From Nesterenkonia sandarakina (GTDB lineage Bacteria; Actinomycetota; Actinomycetes; Actinomycetales; Micrococcaceae), in assembly GCF_013410215.1 (NCBI RefSeq), contig NZ_JACCFQ010000001.1, forward strand, positions 1,984,001 through 2,048,000: a stretch of 64,000 bases of DNA. Reading direction: 5' to 3'. The position numbers were made by a program, and so were the translations under genes. Below the pieces are notes generated by a model. The model saw nothing but the letters and a program-made list of their open reading frames with translations, did no database searches and was not told where the DNA came from. Below are positions 19,904 through 28,897 of the stretch, piece after piece; position 1 is the stretch's first letter; the number at the start of each line of letters is the position of its first letter.

Positions 19904-20013
19904 TCCTTCCACCACGGCGGCCCCCACTTCCCACCACGGCGGTCTCCACTTCCCACCACGGGGGCCCCCACTTCCCACCACGGCTGTCTCCACTTCCCAC
20001 CACGGCGGTCTCC
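19904..20013. repeat. Five tandem copies of a 22-bp unit upstream of mraZ
   Basis: Units start at 19904 (three mismatches at its 5' end), 19926, 19948, 19970 and 19992, and a decayed sixth follows at 20014. The unit is ACTTCCCACCACGGcggtctcc, with variation only in its last nine bases. On the minus strand every unit reads GTGGTGGGAAGTGG, which contains the AAGTGG core found three times in the mraZ operator 300 bp downstream. There is no open reading frame that looks real across it. Confidence 0.9.
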
Positions 20014-20319
20014 ACCTCCGCGGTGCGGGGTTGACCAGCGCGGCCCCGAGGACCTCCGCCGCCGGAGCGTTGAAACCCCCAGAAACCGCGTGATTCCGCG
20101 GATCTCTCCCGTGCTCGCAGCCGGTTCAGTCGGTGCACGGCAGGTCCTGTGACGCCGCGCCCGGCCGGCCCAGAGCCGGCTGAGAGCGCCCCTCTGGACA
20201 CGCGTGCCGCACCAGGCGCCCCACCGCCCTCCACCTGCACCTCAGCGACATCCTCCCAGGTCAGCGGGACAGTGCCGCCGATGTGCCGAGAATCCCGTGC
20301 GTCTGACCTCGGAATTTGG
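20014..20319. other. Non-coding stretch before the mraZ promoter
   Basis: Apart from the decayed sixth repeat unit at its left end, I see no gene, terminator or recognised motif in these 306 bases. Predicted frames across it are rich in Pro/Arg/Ala and have no family resemblance. Confidence 0.6.
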
Positions 20320-20350
20320 TTGCAAGTGGGGGGAAGTGGGGTAAAGTGGA
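20320..20350 (+). promoter_or_regulatory. mraZ promoter with three MraZ boxes
   Basis: AAGTGG occurs at 20324, 20334 and 20344, exactly 10 bp apart and all in the same orientation. This is the arrangement known for MraZ operators, where the octameric protein contacts one box per helical turn. A -35-like TTGCAA (20320-20325) and -10-like TAAAGT (20342-20347) are 16 bp apart, so two boxes lie between them and the third overlaps the -10. Autoregulation of the dcw operon by MraZ follows. Confidence 0.8.
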
Positions 20351-20399
20351 GCTCGGTAGAGGGAGAAGGAATGATTCTCCTCGTCGAGTGAGGTGGTGA

Positions 20400-20837
20400 G
20401 TGTCCTTGTTCCTGGGCACATACACGCCTCGCATGGATGAGAAGTCTCGTCTGATCCTTCCCGCGAAGTATCGCGAGGAGCTGGCCAACGGCCTGGTTCT
20501 CACCCGCGGGCAGGAGCGCTGCATCTATGTGTTCAGCACAGAGGAGTTCAAGAACGTGCACCAGCAGATGCGGCAGGCGCCTTTGACCTCACGCCAGGCA
20601 CGCGATTACATCCGCGTGTTCCTCTCCGGAGCCTCAGACGAGATTCCGGACAAGCAGGGCAGGATCACGGTCCCCGCCGCGCTTCGGGAATACGCCGGAC
20701 TTGATCGCGATGTCACGGTCATCGGAGCGGGAGACCGCGCCGAGATCTGGGACACCACCGCCTGGAACGAGTACCTGGAGGCGAAGGAGTCGGAGTTCTC
20801 ATCCACCGATGGGGAAGCCATTCCTGGTCTCTTCTGA
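20400..20837 (+). CDS. mraZ: Transcriptional regulator MraZ
   Basis: This 145-residue protein has the two AbrB-like half-domains of Mra[22 protein letters not shown] at the N-terminus and [23 protein letters not shown] in the second half. It is the conserved first gene of the division and cell wall cluster and normally represses that cluster by binding short direct repeats in its own promoter, which are visible just upstream. The start is a GTG preceded by GAGGTGG, which fits the MSLFLGTY N-terminus of the family. A 198-bp gap without a clear terminator separates it from rsmH. Confidence 0.95.
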   Translation: MSLFLGTYTPRMDEKSRLILPAKYREELANGLVLTRGQERCIYVFSTEEFKNVHQQMRQAPLTSRQARDYIRVFLSGASDEIPDKQGRITVPAALREYAGLDRDVTVIGAGDRAEIWDTTAWNEYLEAKESEFSSTDGEAIPGLF

Positions 20838-21035
20838 GCACCGAGGGCGTTCGATCCGACACGCGGGACGAACACAGCACGACAAGTGAAGACGGCTTCG
20901 AACACTTCAGGGGATCCTTGGGTGAGTTCTTCCGCCGCCCGGCCGCATTCCTGACTTATCTTCCCCGATGTCAGGCAGCAGGCCGGAGCGGAGGAGGAGC
21001 TGGTCCAAGGATCCTTCCCTATCAGCGGAGGCAGT

Positions 21036-22043
21036 ATGGCGCAACGAGAGACAGCGGACCGGCACGTGCCGGTGATGCGAGATCGCTGCATCAGACTGCT
21101 GTCCCTCGGAGTCGGCACTGTGCGCGCCGCCGGTCACCGCCCCGTGGTCATCGACGCCACGCTGGGCATGGGTGGCCATGCCGAGGCGATGCTCGAGTCC
21201 GACCCGGAGGTGCTCGTGCTCGGGCTGGACCGAGACCCGCAGGCCCACGCGCTCGCGGCAGAGCGCCTCACCCGATTCGGCGACCGCTTTCGCGGCATCC
21301 ACACGGTCTATGACCGGGTGGACGAGGTCGCCGTCGAGGAGCTGGGCTCCGATCAGCGCGTGGCCGGTGTGCTGCTGGACCTCGGGGTCTCCTCCCTGCA
21401 GCTCGACGAGGCCTCCCGCGGGTTCGCCTACTCCTATGACGCGCCCCTCGACATGCGGATGGACGCCTCGGCGGATTCCCCCGACGAGTCGGTGGCTGAG
21501 CTGCTGGCCCGGGTCGAGACTGCAGAGCTGACCCGGATCCTGCGCGAGTATGGCGAGGAGCGCTTCGCCGGACGCATCGCCAGATCGATCATCTCCCGGC
21601 GTGAGACTCAGCCCTTCACCAGCACTGCGGACCTCGCCGCCGTGGTGGACAAGGCGGTTCCAGCAGCGTCCAAGCGCACCGGCGGGCACCCCGCCAAGCG
21701 AACCTTCCAGGCGCTGCGGATCGCGGTGAACGAAGAGCTCGAGGTGCTGCGTCGAACCATCCCGCACGCCCTGGACGCGGTGGCCCCGGGCGGTGTGGTC
21801 GTGGCGATGAGCTATCACTCGCTGGAGGACCGGATCGTCAAGCAGGCCTTCGCCGGACGCACCAAGTCCTCGGCGCCGAAGGGGCTGCCCGTCGAGCTCG
21901 AAGAGCACAAACCTACGTTCAGCTCTCTGACCCGAGGGGCCGAGCTCCCCGACGAGGCGGAGATCGCAGAGAACCCGCGCGCGGCATCCGCAAAGCTGCG
22001 TGCCGCGCAGAAGCTGACAGATTCCAGGAGAAACCCCGCATGA
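21036..22043 (+). CDS. rsmH: 16S rRNA (cytosine-1402-N4)-methyltransferase
   Basis: This 335-residue SAM-dependent methyltransferase (formerly MraW) modifies C1402 in the ribosomal decoding centre. HVPVMRDRCI begins the family core, DATLGMGGHAEAML is the SAM-binding loop, LLDLGVSSLQLDEASRGFAY is the signature, and YHSLEDRIVKQAF lies near the end. The ATG has GCGGAGG seven bases upstream. Its stop overlaps the ftsL start by four bases, placing it in the same translational chain as the division genes. Confidence 0.95.
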   Translation: MAQRETADRHVPVMRDRCIRLLSLGVGTVRAAGHRPVVIDATLGMGGHAEAMLESDPEVLVLGLDRDPQAHALAAERLTRFGDRFRGIHTVYDRVDEVAVEELGSDQRVAGVLLDLGVSSLQLDEASRGFAYSYDAPLDMRMDASADSPDESVAELLARVETAELTRILREYGEERFAGRIARSIISRRETQPFTSTADLAAVVDKAVPAASKRTGGHPAKRTFQALRIAVNEELEVLRRTIPHALDAVAPGGVVVAMSYHSLEDRIVKQAFAGRTKSSAPKGLPVELEEHKPTFSSLTRGAELPDEAEIAENPRAASAKLRAAQKLTDSRRNPA

Positions 22044-22714
22044 GCGCAGAAGCCCAGCCCCTCGCCCCAGCCGCGCGTGGGTCACTGGCCCGGCTCTCGC
22101 TGCCCGGACGCGACCAGGACGAGAGTTCGGCGCGCTCGGGGAGCCCCATGCTGCGGGCGCTGCCGAAGCTGAGGCAGCGACAGAAGGGCCTCATCGCCGG
22201 GATCATCGCGCTGCTCGCCTTCGCGCTGACCATCGTGCTCGCCGTGAACATCCATGTCGCGAATTCGCAGTACACCCTCGTGGAGCTGCAGAACGAACAC
22301 CGTGCCCTCTCGCAGTCGAACCAGGCGCTGACCGAAGAGGTTCAGCACCTTCAATCGCCGCAGTCGCTCTCCAGCGCCGCAGTCGGCCTCGGTATGGTCA
22401 TGCCTGCCGAGGCGGCGGCCCTGGACCTCGCCGACGGCGCCGTCACCGGCACGGCGGAACCCGCCGACAGCGGAGACCGGCCCACCGGGTTCGTCTCCGC
22501 GCCGTCGGCTCCCGGTGACGACGCGGCGGCTCCGCTGAACGTCTCCGATACCGTCACCGGGGCACCCTCGGGGATTCTCGGAGCAGGCGCGTTGAACACG
22601 CTCATCGAGGCCCCCAGCGGGCAGAATGGTGAGCAGACATCTGCAGGGACACAGGAGCAGTTCAGCCCCGCTGAACTCAACGGCGGGACCATTCCGGCGC
22701 CCTCATTCGACTGA
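22040..22714 (+). CDS. ftsL: FtsL-like septum protein
   Basis: This 224-residue bitopic membrane protein lies in the invariant ftsL position between rsmH and ftsI. It has a cytoplasmic segment of about 50 residues ending in KLRQRQKG, one membrane helix (about 52-75) and an outside heptad-like region (SQYTLVELQNEHRALSQSNQALTEEVQHLQ) suited to pairing with FtsB (DivIC). The extracellular tail after residue 125 is long, acidic and low in complexity, about 100 residues more than in most FtsL proteins. It scaffolds FtsQ-FtsL-FtsB activation of FtsW-FtsI. The call rests on topology and position more than on sequence. Confidence 0.82.
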   Translation: MSAEAQPLAPAARGSLARLSLPGRDQDESSARSGSPMLRALPKLRQRQKGLIAGIIALLAFALTIVLAVNIHVANSQYTLVELQNEHRALSQSNQALTEEVQHLQSPQSLSSAAVGLGMVMPAEAAALDLADGAVTGTAEPADSGDRPTGFVSAPSAPGDDAAAPLNVSDTVTGAPSGILGAGALNTLIEAPSGQNGEQTSAGTQEQFSPAELNGGTIPAPSFD

Positions 22715-22741
22715 TCGACGTGATGGGAGAACGCTGACGCC

Positions 22742-24535
22742 ATGGCAGCCGCTCAGAAGAAGAAACGCGCAGAACGGGTCCTCTCGTTCCGGATGCGCAT
22801 CGGACTCACCATGATCATGGTGATGCTGCTCCTGCTCGGAGGCCGGCTCTTCCATGTCCAGGGACTGGACCCCGCCGGGCACGCCCAGGCGGCGGTGTCC
22901 GAACGGCTGCGCAGCGTCCCGCTGCCGGCCCACCGCGGCGACATCCTCGACGCCCAGAACCGGGTGCTCGCGACCTCCGTGGATCGCTACGACATCGTGG
23001 CAGATCAGCAGGTGGTCGACGACTTCGTCCGGCTGGACGAGGGCACCGGACTGCGTGAGGAGGTGCCGGTGCAGACCGGCATCGCAGAGCTCAGCGAGGT
23101 CCTGGAGATCGACGCCGAGGAGCTCACCGATCGGATCATCGGTGAGAGCCGCTACTCGGTGGTGACCCGATCGTTGACCCCGGCGAAGAGCCAGGAGGTC
23201 CTGGACCTGAACATCCCGGGACTCTACGCCGAACCGGTGACCGAGCGCAGCTACCCCTCTGGAGCGGTGGCCGGTTCGATCATCGGATTCATGGGATCCG
23301 ACGGCCCGCTGGAAGGCATCGAGGCCGCGCAGGACGACGCGCTGAGCGGCAGCGACGGAGAGCGGATCTTCGAGGTCGGTGGGGACGGGGTTCGGATCCC
23401 GATCGCCACCTTCGAGGAGCTGCCCGCCGAGGACGGACAGGACATCCGACTCACCATCGATCAGGATCTGCAGTGGTTCGCCCAGGAGTCGATCGCGAAG
23501 AAGTCGAACCAGTACAACGCCGCCTGGGCCAACGCCACCGTGGTGGATCTCACCGACGGTGACATCCTGGCCATGGCCGATTCGCAGACCGTGGACCCGG
23601 CCGAGCCGGGGGAGACCGAGGAGCTCTTCCGTCGGCCCCTTGCGCTGACCCAGGACTTCGAACCCGGCTCCACCGGCAAGGCCATCACCTTCGCCATGGC
23701 CCTGGAAGAGGGCACGCTGAACCCGACCGACGGCTTCACCGTGGACAACCGCTATGAGGTCGACGGTCAGACCATCAGCGACGCCACCCGGCATCCGACC
23801 CTGGACATGACCGCGGCCGGCATCTTCGCGCGCTCCTACAACACCGGCACCGTGATGATCGGCGGAGAGATCCCCGAAGACGTCCGGTATGACTACATGA
23901 AGAAGGTCGGCATCGGGGAGCCGCTGGACATCGGTCTGGGGACCGAGGCGAACTCGGTGCTGCGGCCCCCCGAGGAGTGGGACGCCCGCCAGCACCTGAC
24001 CACCCAGTTCGGCCAGGGCTACACCACCTCGGTGCTGCACAACCTGCAGACCTTCCAGGCCCTGGCCAACGACGGGGTCAGCGTCCCGCTGAACCTGGTC
24101 GACGCCTATATCGACGCCGACGGCACCGAACACCCGGCACAGACCGCCCCGGGCGAGCGGGTCTTCTCAGAGCAGACCTCCGAGGAGATGCTGCGGATGT
24201 TCGAAGGTGTGGTCGACTACGGAACCGCACAGGACGCCGCCGTCGCCGGCTACCGGGTCGGGGGCAAGACCGGCATCGCCGAGGCCGCAGGCGCAGGTGG
24301 CGGATTCGACGGGCACACCCAGTCGTTCATCGGCATGGCTCCCCTGGATGACCCGAAGTACCTGGTGGCCGTCACCGTGCACCGCCCGCAGGGATATTGG
24401 CGCGATTGGGAGGTCACCGATACGTTCCGTGAGATCATGTCCTACGTGCTAAGCAGCTATGACGAGGCGCCCACGGGGGCAAAGAGCGAGGCCTACGACG
24501 GCTTCGAAGGCGAGAACCAGGATCAGCCCTGGTGA
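22742..24535 (+). CDS. ftsI: Septal peptidoglycan transpeptidase FtsI (PBP3/PBP2x-like)
   Basis: This 597-residue class B penicillin-binding protein has a short cytoplasmic start rich in Lys/Arg, one membrane helix at about residues 18-38, a dimerisation domain with RGDILDAQNRVLATS, then the transpeptidase domain. The catalytic Ser310 lies in STGK (310-313), SYN at 365-367 and KTG at 509-511 complete the active site. It cross-links new septal peptidoglycan with the FtsW polymerase encoded downstream. No PASTA domain is present. Its TGA stop overlaps the murE GTG. Confidence 0.93.
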   Translation: MAAAQKKKRAERVLSFRMRIGLTMIMVMLLLLGGRLFHVQGLDPAGHAQAAVSERLRSVPLPAHRGDILDAQNRVLATSVDRYDIVADQQVVDDFVRLDEGTGLREEVPVQTGIAELSEVLEIDAEELTDRIIGESRYSVVTRSLTPAKSQEVLDLNIPGLYAEPVTERSYPSGAVAGSIIGFMGSDGPLEGIEAAQDDALSGSDGERIFEVGGDGVRIPIATFEELPAEDGQDIRLTIDQDLQWFAQESIAKKSNQYNAAWANATVVDLTDGDILAMADSQTVDPAEPGETEELFRRPLALTQDFEPGSTGKAITFAMALEEGTLNPTDGFTVDNRYEVDGQTISDATRHPTLDMTAAGIFARSYNTGTVMIGGEIPEDVRYDYMKKVGIGEPLDIGLGTEANSVLRPPEEWDARQHLTTQFGQGYTTSVLHNLQTFQALANDGVSVPLNLVDAYIDADGTEHPAQTAPGERVFSEQTSEEMLRMFEGVVDYGTAQDAAVAGYRVGGKTGIAEAAGAGGGFDGHTQSFIGMAPLDDPKYLVAVTVHRPQGYWRDWEVTDTFREIMSYVLSSYDEAPTGAKSEAYDGFEGENQDQPW

Positions 24536-26271
24536 GCGCGGCAGAGACGACGCTGAGCGTCGCCGCGCAGGACCGGGTGTTCCGACCACGAGGAGTCGTC
24601 GGGGCCAGCGTGGAGGAGCTCGTGGCCGAGCTCACCGCCACCGGCTTCGAACCGCTGGTCACCCCGGTGGGCCGCGACGTGGGGGAGGTGCGACTCACCG
24701 GAGCCGCCATGGACCCCAAGGCCGTGGGACCAGGCGACCTCTTCGTCGCCGTGGCCGGTTCGCGCGCCCACGGGGCCGACTTCGTGATGACCGCGCTTGA
24801 TGCCGGGGCTGCGGCGATCCTCACCGACGTCGCCGGCTCCGAGCGGGTCCGCGACCGCGTGGGATACCGCATCCCGGTCATCGAGGTGCGCCGGGTGCGT
24901 GAAGCCGCGGGTCCCTCTGCGGCGCTGATCTATGGCAACAGTGCCAGCTCCGGGCCTGCCCTCTTCGGGGTGACCGGCACCAACGGGAAGACCACCACCA
25001 CCTACTTCCTGCGCTCCCTGCTGGATGAGCTGCTGCGACCCCACCAGCGCGCCACCGGTCTGATCGGGACCATCGAGATCGCCTCCGGAGAGGACCGGAT
25101 CCCCTCGAAGATGACCACCCCCGAGGCGGTGCAGCTGCACAGCCTGATGGCGCTCTTCCGCGAGGCCGGCGTCGCCGCCGCCGCGATGGAGGTCTCCTCC
25201 CACGCCATCTCCTACCAGCGCACCTCCGGGCTCTTCTACGCCGTGGCCGGGTTCACCAACCTCACCCAGGACCACCTGGACCTGCATGGTTCGATGGAGG
25301 AATACTTCGCGGCCAAAGCGGCGCTCTTCGCCCGCCGTCGGACCCGCAGCAGCGTGGTCATCGTCGATGATCCGTGGGGCTGGCGCATGGCTGAGACCGC
25401 GACCGGGCACGTGGTCACCCTCGCCACCGCAGAGACCCCCGACCCGGCTGCAGACTGGGCGGTCACCGAGGTGCGCCCCCACCTGCTGGGCAGCGCCTTC
25501 ACGCTGTACAACCGGCACACCCGGGAGAGCATCCGTTCCCGCACCGGTCTGCCCGGCCGGTTCAACGTGGCCAACGCCGCCCTGGCCGCGGTGATGGTGC
25601 TCACCGCAGATGAGAGCACCGGCCTGGGAGTCAGTCGCAGGGAGATCGTGGCCGCGCTGGAGCAGGCCGATCCGTTCACCATCAGCGTCCCTGGCCGGAT
25701 GCAGGTGATCGGCACCGCCCCGGCGGCCATCGTCGACTTCGCCCACAACCCCGACGCGATGATCCGCACCCTGGAGGCCGCCGCGAGCACCTCAGAGGGC
25801 AAGACGATCCTGGTGATCGGTGCCGCGGGGGAGCGGGACAGCGCCAAGCGTCCGCTCATGGGCGCCATCGCGGTGCGCATGGCGGACCACGTGATCATCA
25901 GCGACGACGACCCTCACGGGGAGGACCCGGCACAGATCCGCGCTGGACTCCTGGAAGGGGCGCGCGAGGCCCTTCAGAACGAGGATCTGGGTTCCACGGC
26001 ATTGGAAGAGATCTCACCCCGTCGCGAGGCGATCCTGCGCGCTGTGGAGGTGGCGCGACCGGAGGACACCATCATCCTGGCCGGCCGCGGGCACGAGGTG
26101 CACCAGGACTTCGCCGGGACCAGACACCCGATCGATGACCGGGTGGAGCTGGCCCGTGCGCTGCGGCTGCGCGGCTTCCCCACAGCGGCCGATGCCCCGG
26201 ACACCGAACCTGATCCGGACCTCGCGATGACCACCAGACTCAGCCCAGCGGAAGGAGGCGACACGGCATGA
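24532..26271 (+). CDS. murE: UDP-MurNAc-tripeptide synthetase MurE
   Basis: This 579-residue Mur ligase adds the third stem residue to UDP-MurNAc-L-Ala-D-Glu. The P-loop is [24 protein letters not shown] and FTNLTQDHLDLHG are typical MurE segments. The specificity loop that reads DNPR in meso-diaminopimelate-adding enzymes reads DDPH here (residues 459-462), losing the Arg that holds the second carboxylate of diaminopimelate. L-lysine is therefore the more likely substrate, in line with the lysine-type wall of Micrococcaceae, but this is inference. A GTG start and four-base overlaps on both sides couple it to ftsI and murF. Confidence 0.93.
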   Translation: MSAAETTLSVAAQDRVFRPRGVVGASVEELVAELTATGFEPLVTPVGRDVGEVRLTGAAMDPKAVGPGDLFVAVAGSRAHGADFVMTALDAGAAAILTDVAGSERVRDRVGYRIPVIEVRRVREAAGPSAALIYGNSASSGPALFGVTGTNGKTTTTYFLRSLLDELLRPHQRATGLIGTIEIASGEDRIPSKMTTPEAVQLHSLMALFREAGVAAAAMEVSSHAISYQRTSGLFYAVAGFTNLTQDHLDLHGSMEEYFAAKAALFARRRTRSSVVIVDDPWGWRMAETATGHVVTLATAETPDPAADWAVTEVRPHLLGSAFTLYNRHTRESIRSRTGLPGRFNVANAALAAVMVLTADESTGLGVSRREIVAALEQADPFTISVPGRMQVIGTAPAAIVDFAHNPDAMIRTLEAAASTSEGKTILVIGAAGERDSAKRPLMGAIAVRMADHVIISDDDPHGEDPAQIRAGLLEGAREALQNEDLGSTALEEISPRREAILRAVEVARPEDTIILAGRGHEVHQDFAGTRHPIDDRVELARALRLRGFPTAADAPDTEPDPDLAMTTRLSPAEGGDTA

Positions 26272-27797
26272 TTGAACTCTCTGCCCTGGAGATCGCCGAG
26301 ATCACCTCAGGGACCCTCTACGGCGTCCCGGACCCGTCCGCGGTGCGCGTGCACCATGCAGACACCGACTCCCGCAACATGGGCGCAGACTCCCTGTTCA
26401 TCGCCAAACCGGGGGACACCACCGACGGTCACCACTTCATCGACGCCGCCCGCGCCGCGGGCGCGACCCTGGTGCTGGCACAGCGGGAGACCCAGGACCC
26501 CGCAGGGGACCCGCACCCCAGCGTGATCGTGGACGACGTGGTGCACGCCATGGGAGCACTTGCCCACGCGATCCTTCAGCGGGTGCGCGCGCATTCGACC
26601 ACCACCGTCATCGGGATCACCGGGTCCGCCGGGAAGACCACCACCAAGGACCTGTTGAAGTCGCTCCTGGAGCCCGAGGGCCCCACCGTGGCCCCGCAGG
26701 GCTCCTACAACGGTGAGGTCGGCGTCCCGCTGACCATCTTCACCGTTGAGCTGGACACCCGGTTCGTGGTCGTGGAGATGGGCGCCGACGCGCCCGGGAA
26801 CATCCGCGATCTGGCACAGATGGTCCGCCCCGACATCGGAGCGGTGCTGATGGTGGGCTCGGCGCACGCCGGGAAGTTCGGCGGCGCGGACAAGATCGCC
26901 GCGGTGAAGGCCGAGCTCGTCGAGCAGATCGGACCCGACGGCGCGATCGTGCTCAACCGCGACGACGCCCAGGTCGCCGCCATGGCGCCGAAGGCCCACG
27001 CCCCGATCACCTGGTTCAGCGAGGACACCGCAGGCGAGTCCGCCCCGGCCCCAGCCACCGCCACGGACACGGCCGCGACCAGGGACTCCACCGAGGACGC
27101 CGATGCTGCGGGTCAGCCGGACCAGGTCCGCGCGGCGGACCTGCGACTCGACGCCTCCGGGCACCCCAGCTTCGTGCTGCGCTTCACCGAGACCGGAGAA
27201 GACCTTCCCGTGGTCTCCGGGCTCACCGGAGCCCATCACGTGTCCAACATCCTCGCCGCAGCCGCCTGCGCGCTGCGCGCCGGCGTCCGGCCGCAGGACA
27301 TCGCGGCGCGCCTGAACGGGCTCGGTCCGGCCAGCCGCTGGCGGATGGAGCGCACTGAACGCGCCGACGGGGTCACCGTGATCAACGACGCCTACAACGC
27401 CAACCCCGAATCGATGCGGGAGGCGCTGCGTACCCTGGCGATGCTCACCCGGCCCGGGGCGGGCGGACCGGCCCGCCGGTCGGTAGCCGTGCTCGGCGCG
27501 ATGCTCGAGCTCGGCGACGCCTCGATCCCCAAGCACACCCAGCTGGGTGAGACCGTGGTGCGGCTGAACATCGACAAGACCCTGGTGGTGGGCGAGCTGG
27601 CCTACCCGCTCTACCGCGGAGCCATCGCTGAAGGCAGCTGGGGGTCGGAGGTCCACTGGGTCGCCACCGTCGAGGAGGCCGAGGCCTACCTCGAGCAGGA
27701 GCTCACCGGCGGGGACATCGTGCTCTTCAAATCCTCCAACAGCGCAGGGCTTAGACTCCTGGGTGACAAGATCGCCGCTAAGGAAGGGGCCCTGTGA
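26268..27797 (+). CDS. murF: UDP-MurNAc-tripeptide--D-Ala-D-Ala ligase MurF
   Basis: This 509-residue Mur ligase completes the pentapeptide by adding D-Ala-D-Ala. The P-loop is [25 protein letters not shown]-type residues appear as [11 protein letters not shown], and the C-terminal domain has [11 protein letters not shown] and [10 protein letters not shown] low-complexity Ala/Thr/Asp insertion at about residues 255-288 ([19 protein letters not shown]) is absent from most MurF proteins and probably forms a surface loop. It starts at an ATG overlapping the murE stop. Confidence 0.93.
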   Translation: MIELSALEIAEITSGTLYGVPDPSAVRVHHADTDSRNMGADSLFIAKPGDTTDGHHFIDAARAAGATLVLAQRETQDPAGDPHPSVIVDDVVHAMGALAHAILQRVRAHSTTTVIGITGSAGKTTTKDLLKSLLEPEGPTVAPQGSYNGEVGVPLTIFTVELDTRFVVVEMGADAPGNIRDLAQMVRPDIGAVLMVGSAHAGKFGGADKIAAVKAELVEQIGPDGAIVLNRDDAQVAAMAPKAHAPITWFSEDTAGESAPAPATATDTAATRDSTEDADAAGQPDQVRAADLRLDASGHPSFVLRFTETGEDLPVVSGLTGAHHVSNILAAAACALRAGVRPQDIAARLNGLGPASRWRMERTERADGVTVINDAYNANPESMREALRTLAMLTRPGAGGPARRSVAVLGAMLELGDASIPKHTQLGETVVRLNIDKTLVVGELAYPLYRGAIAEGSWGSEVHWVATVEEAEAYLEQELTGGDIVLFKSSNSAGLRLLGDKIAAKEGAL

Positions 27798-28897
27798 TCG
27801 CAGTAGTCATCGGTGCCGTCCTCGGCCTGGGACTCACCCTCGTCGGGACGCCGTTGTTCATCCGCTTCCTGGTGAAGCGAGGATACGGTCAGTTCATCCG
27901 AGACGACGGCCCCACGACCCACCATGTGAAGCGCGGCACCCCCACCATGGGTGGAGCGGTCATCATGATGGCCGTCGTCGCCGCCTATCTGCTCACCCAC
28001 CTGGTGATGATCCTGACCGGCGACGGCGGCGGACCCACCGCCTCCGGGCTGCTGCTCCTGCTGCTGATGGTGGGCATGGGACTCGTCGGCTTCGCCGATG
28101 ACTTCGCGAAGATCAGCAAGAAGCAGTCCCTGGGACTGACCCCCTGGCGCAAGATCGCCGGCCAGGGCGCCATCGGTGTGCTCTTCGCGGTGCTGGCGCT
28201 GAACTTCGCGGACGCCGACGGGCTGACCCCGGCCTCGACGAACATCTCCTTCGTCCGTGAGACCGTGCTGGACCTGGCCTTCGCCGGCCCGGTCATCGGC
28301 ATGATCCTCTTCGTGATCTGGGCGAACCTGATCGTCACCGCGACCACCAACGGGGTGAACCTCACCGACGGCCTGGACGGACTCGCCACGGCGGCCACCG
28401 CCATGGTGACCGCGGCCTATACGATCATCTCGATCTGGCAGTTCAACCAGTCCTGCGGCGGGTCCAGCGCGGTGGAGAGCGTCTGCTACCAGGTGCGGGA
28501 CCCGATGGACATGGCGATGATCGCCGCGATCATCACCGGTGCGCTGATCGGCTTCCTGTGGTGGAACACCTCGCCGGCAAAGATCTTCATGGGCGACACC
28601 GGGTCCCTGGCGCTGGGCGGAGCCCTCGCCGGGTTCGCGATCCTGACCCACACCCAGCTGCTCTTCGTGATCCTGGGTGGGCTCTTCGTTCTGATCACCC
28701 TCTCGGTGATCATCCAGGTCGGCTACTTCAAGCTCTCCGGCGGCAAGCGGGTCTTCCTGATGGCCCCGCTGCAGCACCACTTCGAGCTCAAGGGCTGGGC
28801 CGAGGTCACCGTGGTGGTGCGCTTCTGGATCATCGGCGCCCTGGCGGTGGGCATCGGGCTCGCCATCTTCTACGGGGAATGGGTGATCACCCAGTGA
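27794..28897 (+). CDS. mraY: Phospho-N-acetylmuramoyl-pentapeptide transferase MraY
   Basis: This 367-residue membrane enzyme of ten predicted helices transfers phospho-MurNAc-pentapeptide to undecaprenyl phosphate, making lipid [13 protein letters not shown], the Asp pair in [20 protein letters not shown] and [12 protein letters not shown] are the conserved active-site segments, and [13 protein letters not shown] closes the protein. A GTG start overlaps the murF stop, and its own stop overlaps the murD start. Confidence 0.95.
   Translation: MIAVVIGAVLGLGLTLVGTPLFIRFLVKRGYGQFIRDDGPTTHHVKRGTPTMGGAVIMMAVVAAYLLTHLVMILTGDGGGPTASGLLLLLLMVGMGLVGFADDFAKISKKQSLGLTPWRKIAGQGAIGVLFAVLALNFADADGLTPASTNISFVRETVLDLAFAGPVIGMILFVIWANLIVTATTNGVNLTDGLDGLATAATAMVTAAYTIISIWQFNQSCGGSSAVESVCYQVRDPMDMAMIAAIITGALIGFLWWNTSPAKIFMGDTGSLALGGALAGFAILTHTQLLFVILGGLFVLITLSVIIQVGYFKLSGGKRVFLMAPLQHHFELKGWAEVTVVVRFWIIGALAVGIGLAIFYGEWVITQ

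Noticed and set aside
19904-20013. CRISPR-like array
   Set aside because: The units are directly abutting with no unique spacers, and there are no cas genes.
20918-21313. Open frame upstream of and overlapping rsmH
   Set aside because: Out of frame with rsmH, no motif, Arg/Pro/Gly-rich composition, and the rsmH ATG has a good GGAGG.
28558-28893. N-terminal extension of murD into mraY
   Set aside because: The region codes for conserved MraY motifs in another frame, and the GTG at 28894 overlaps the mraY stop as at other junctions in the cluster.
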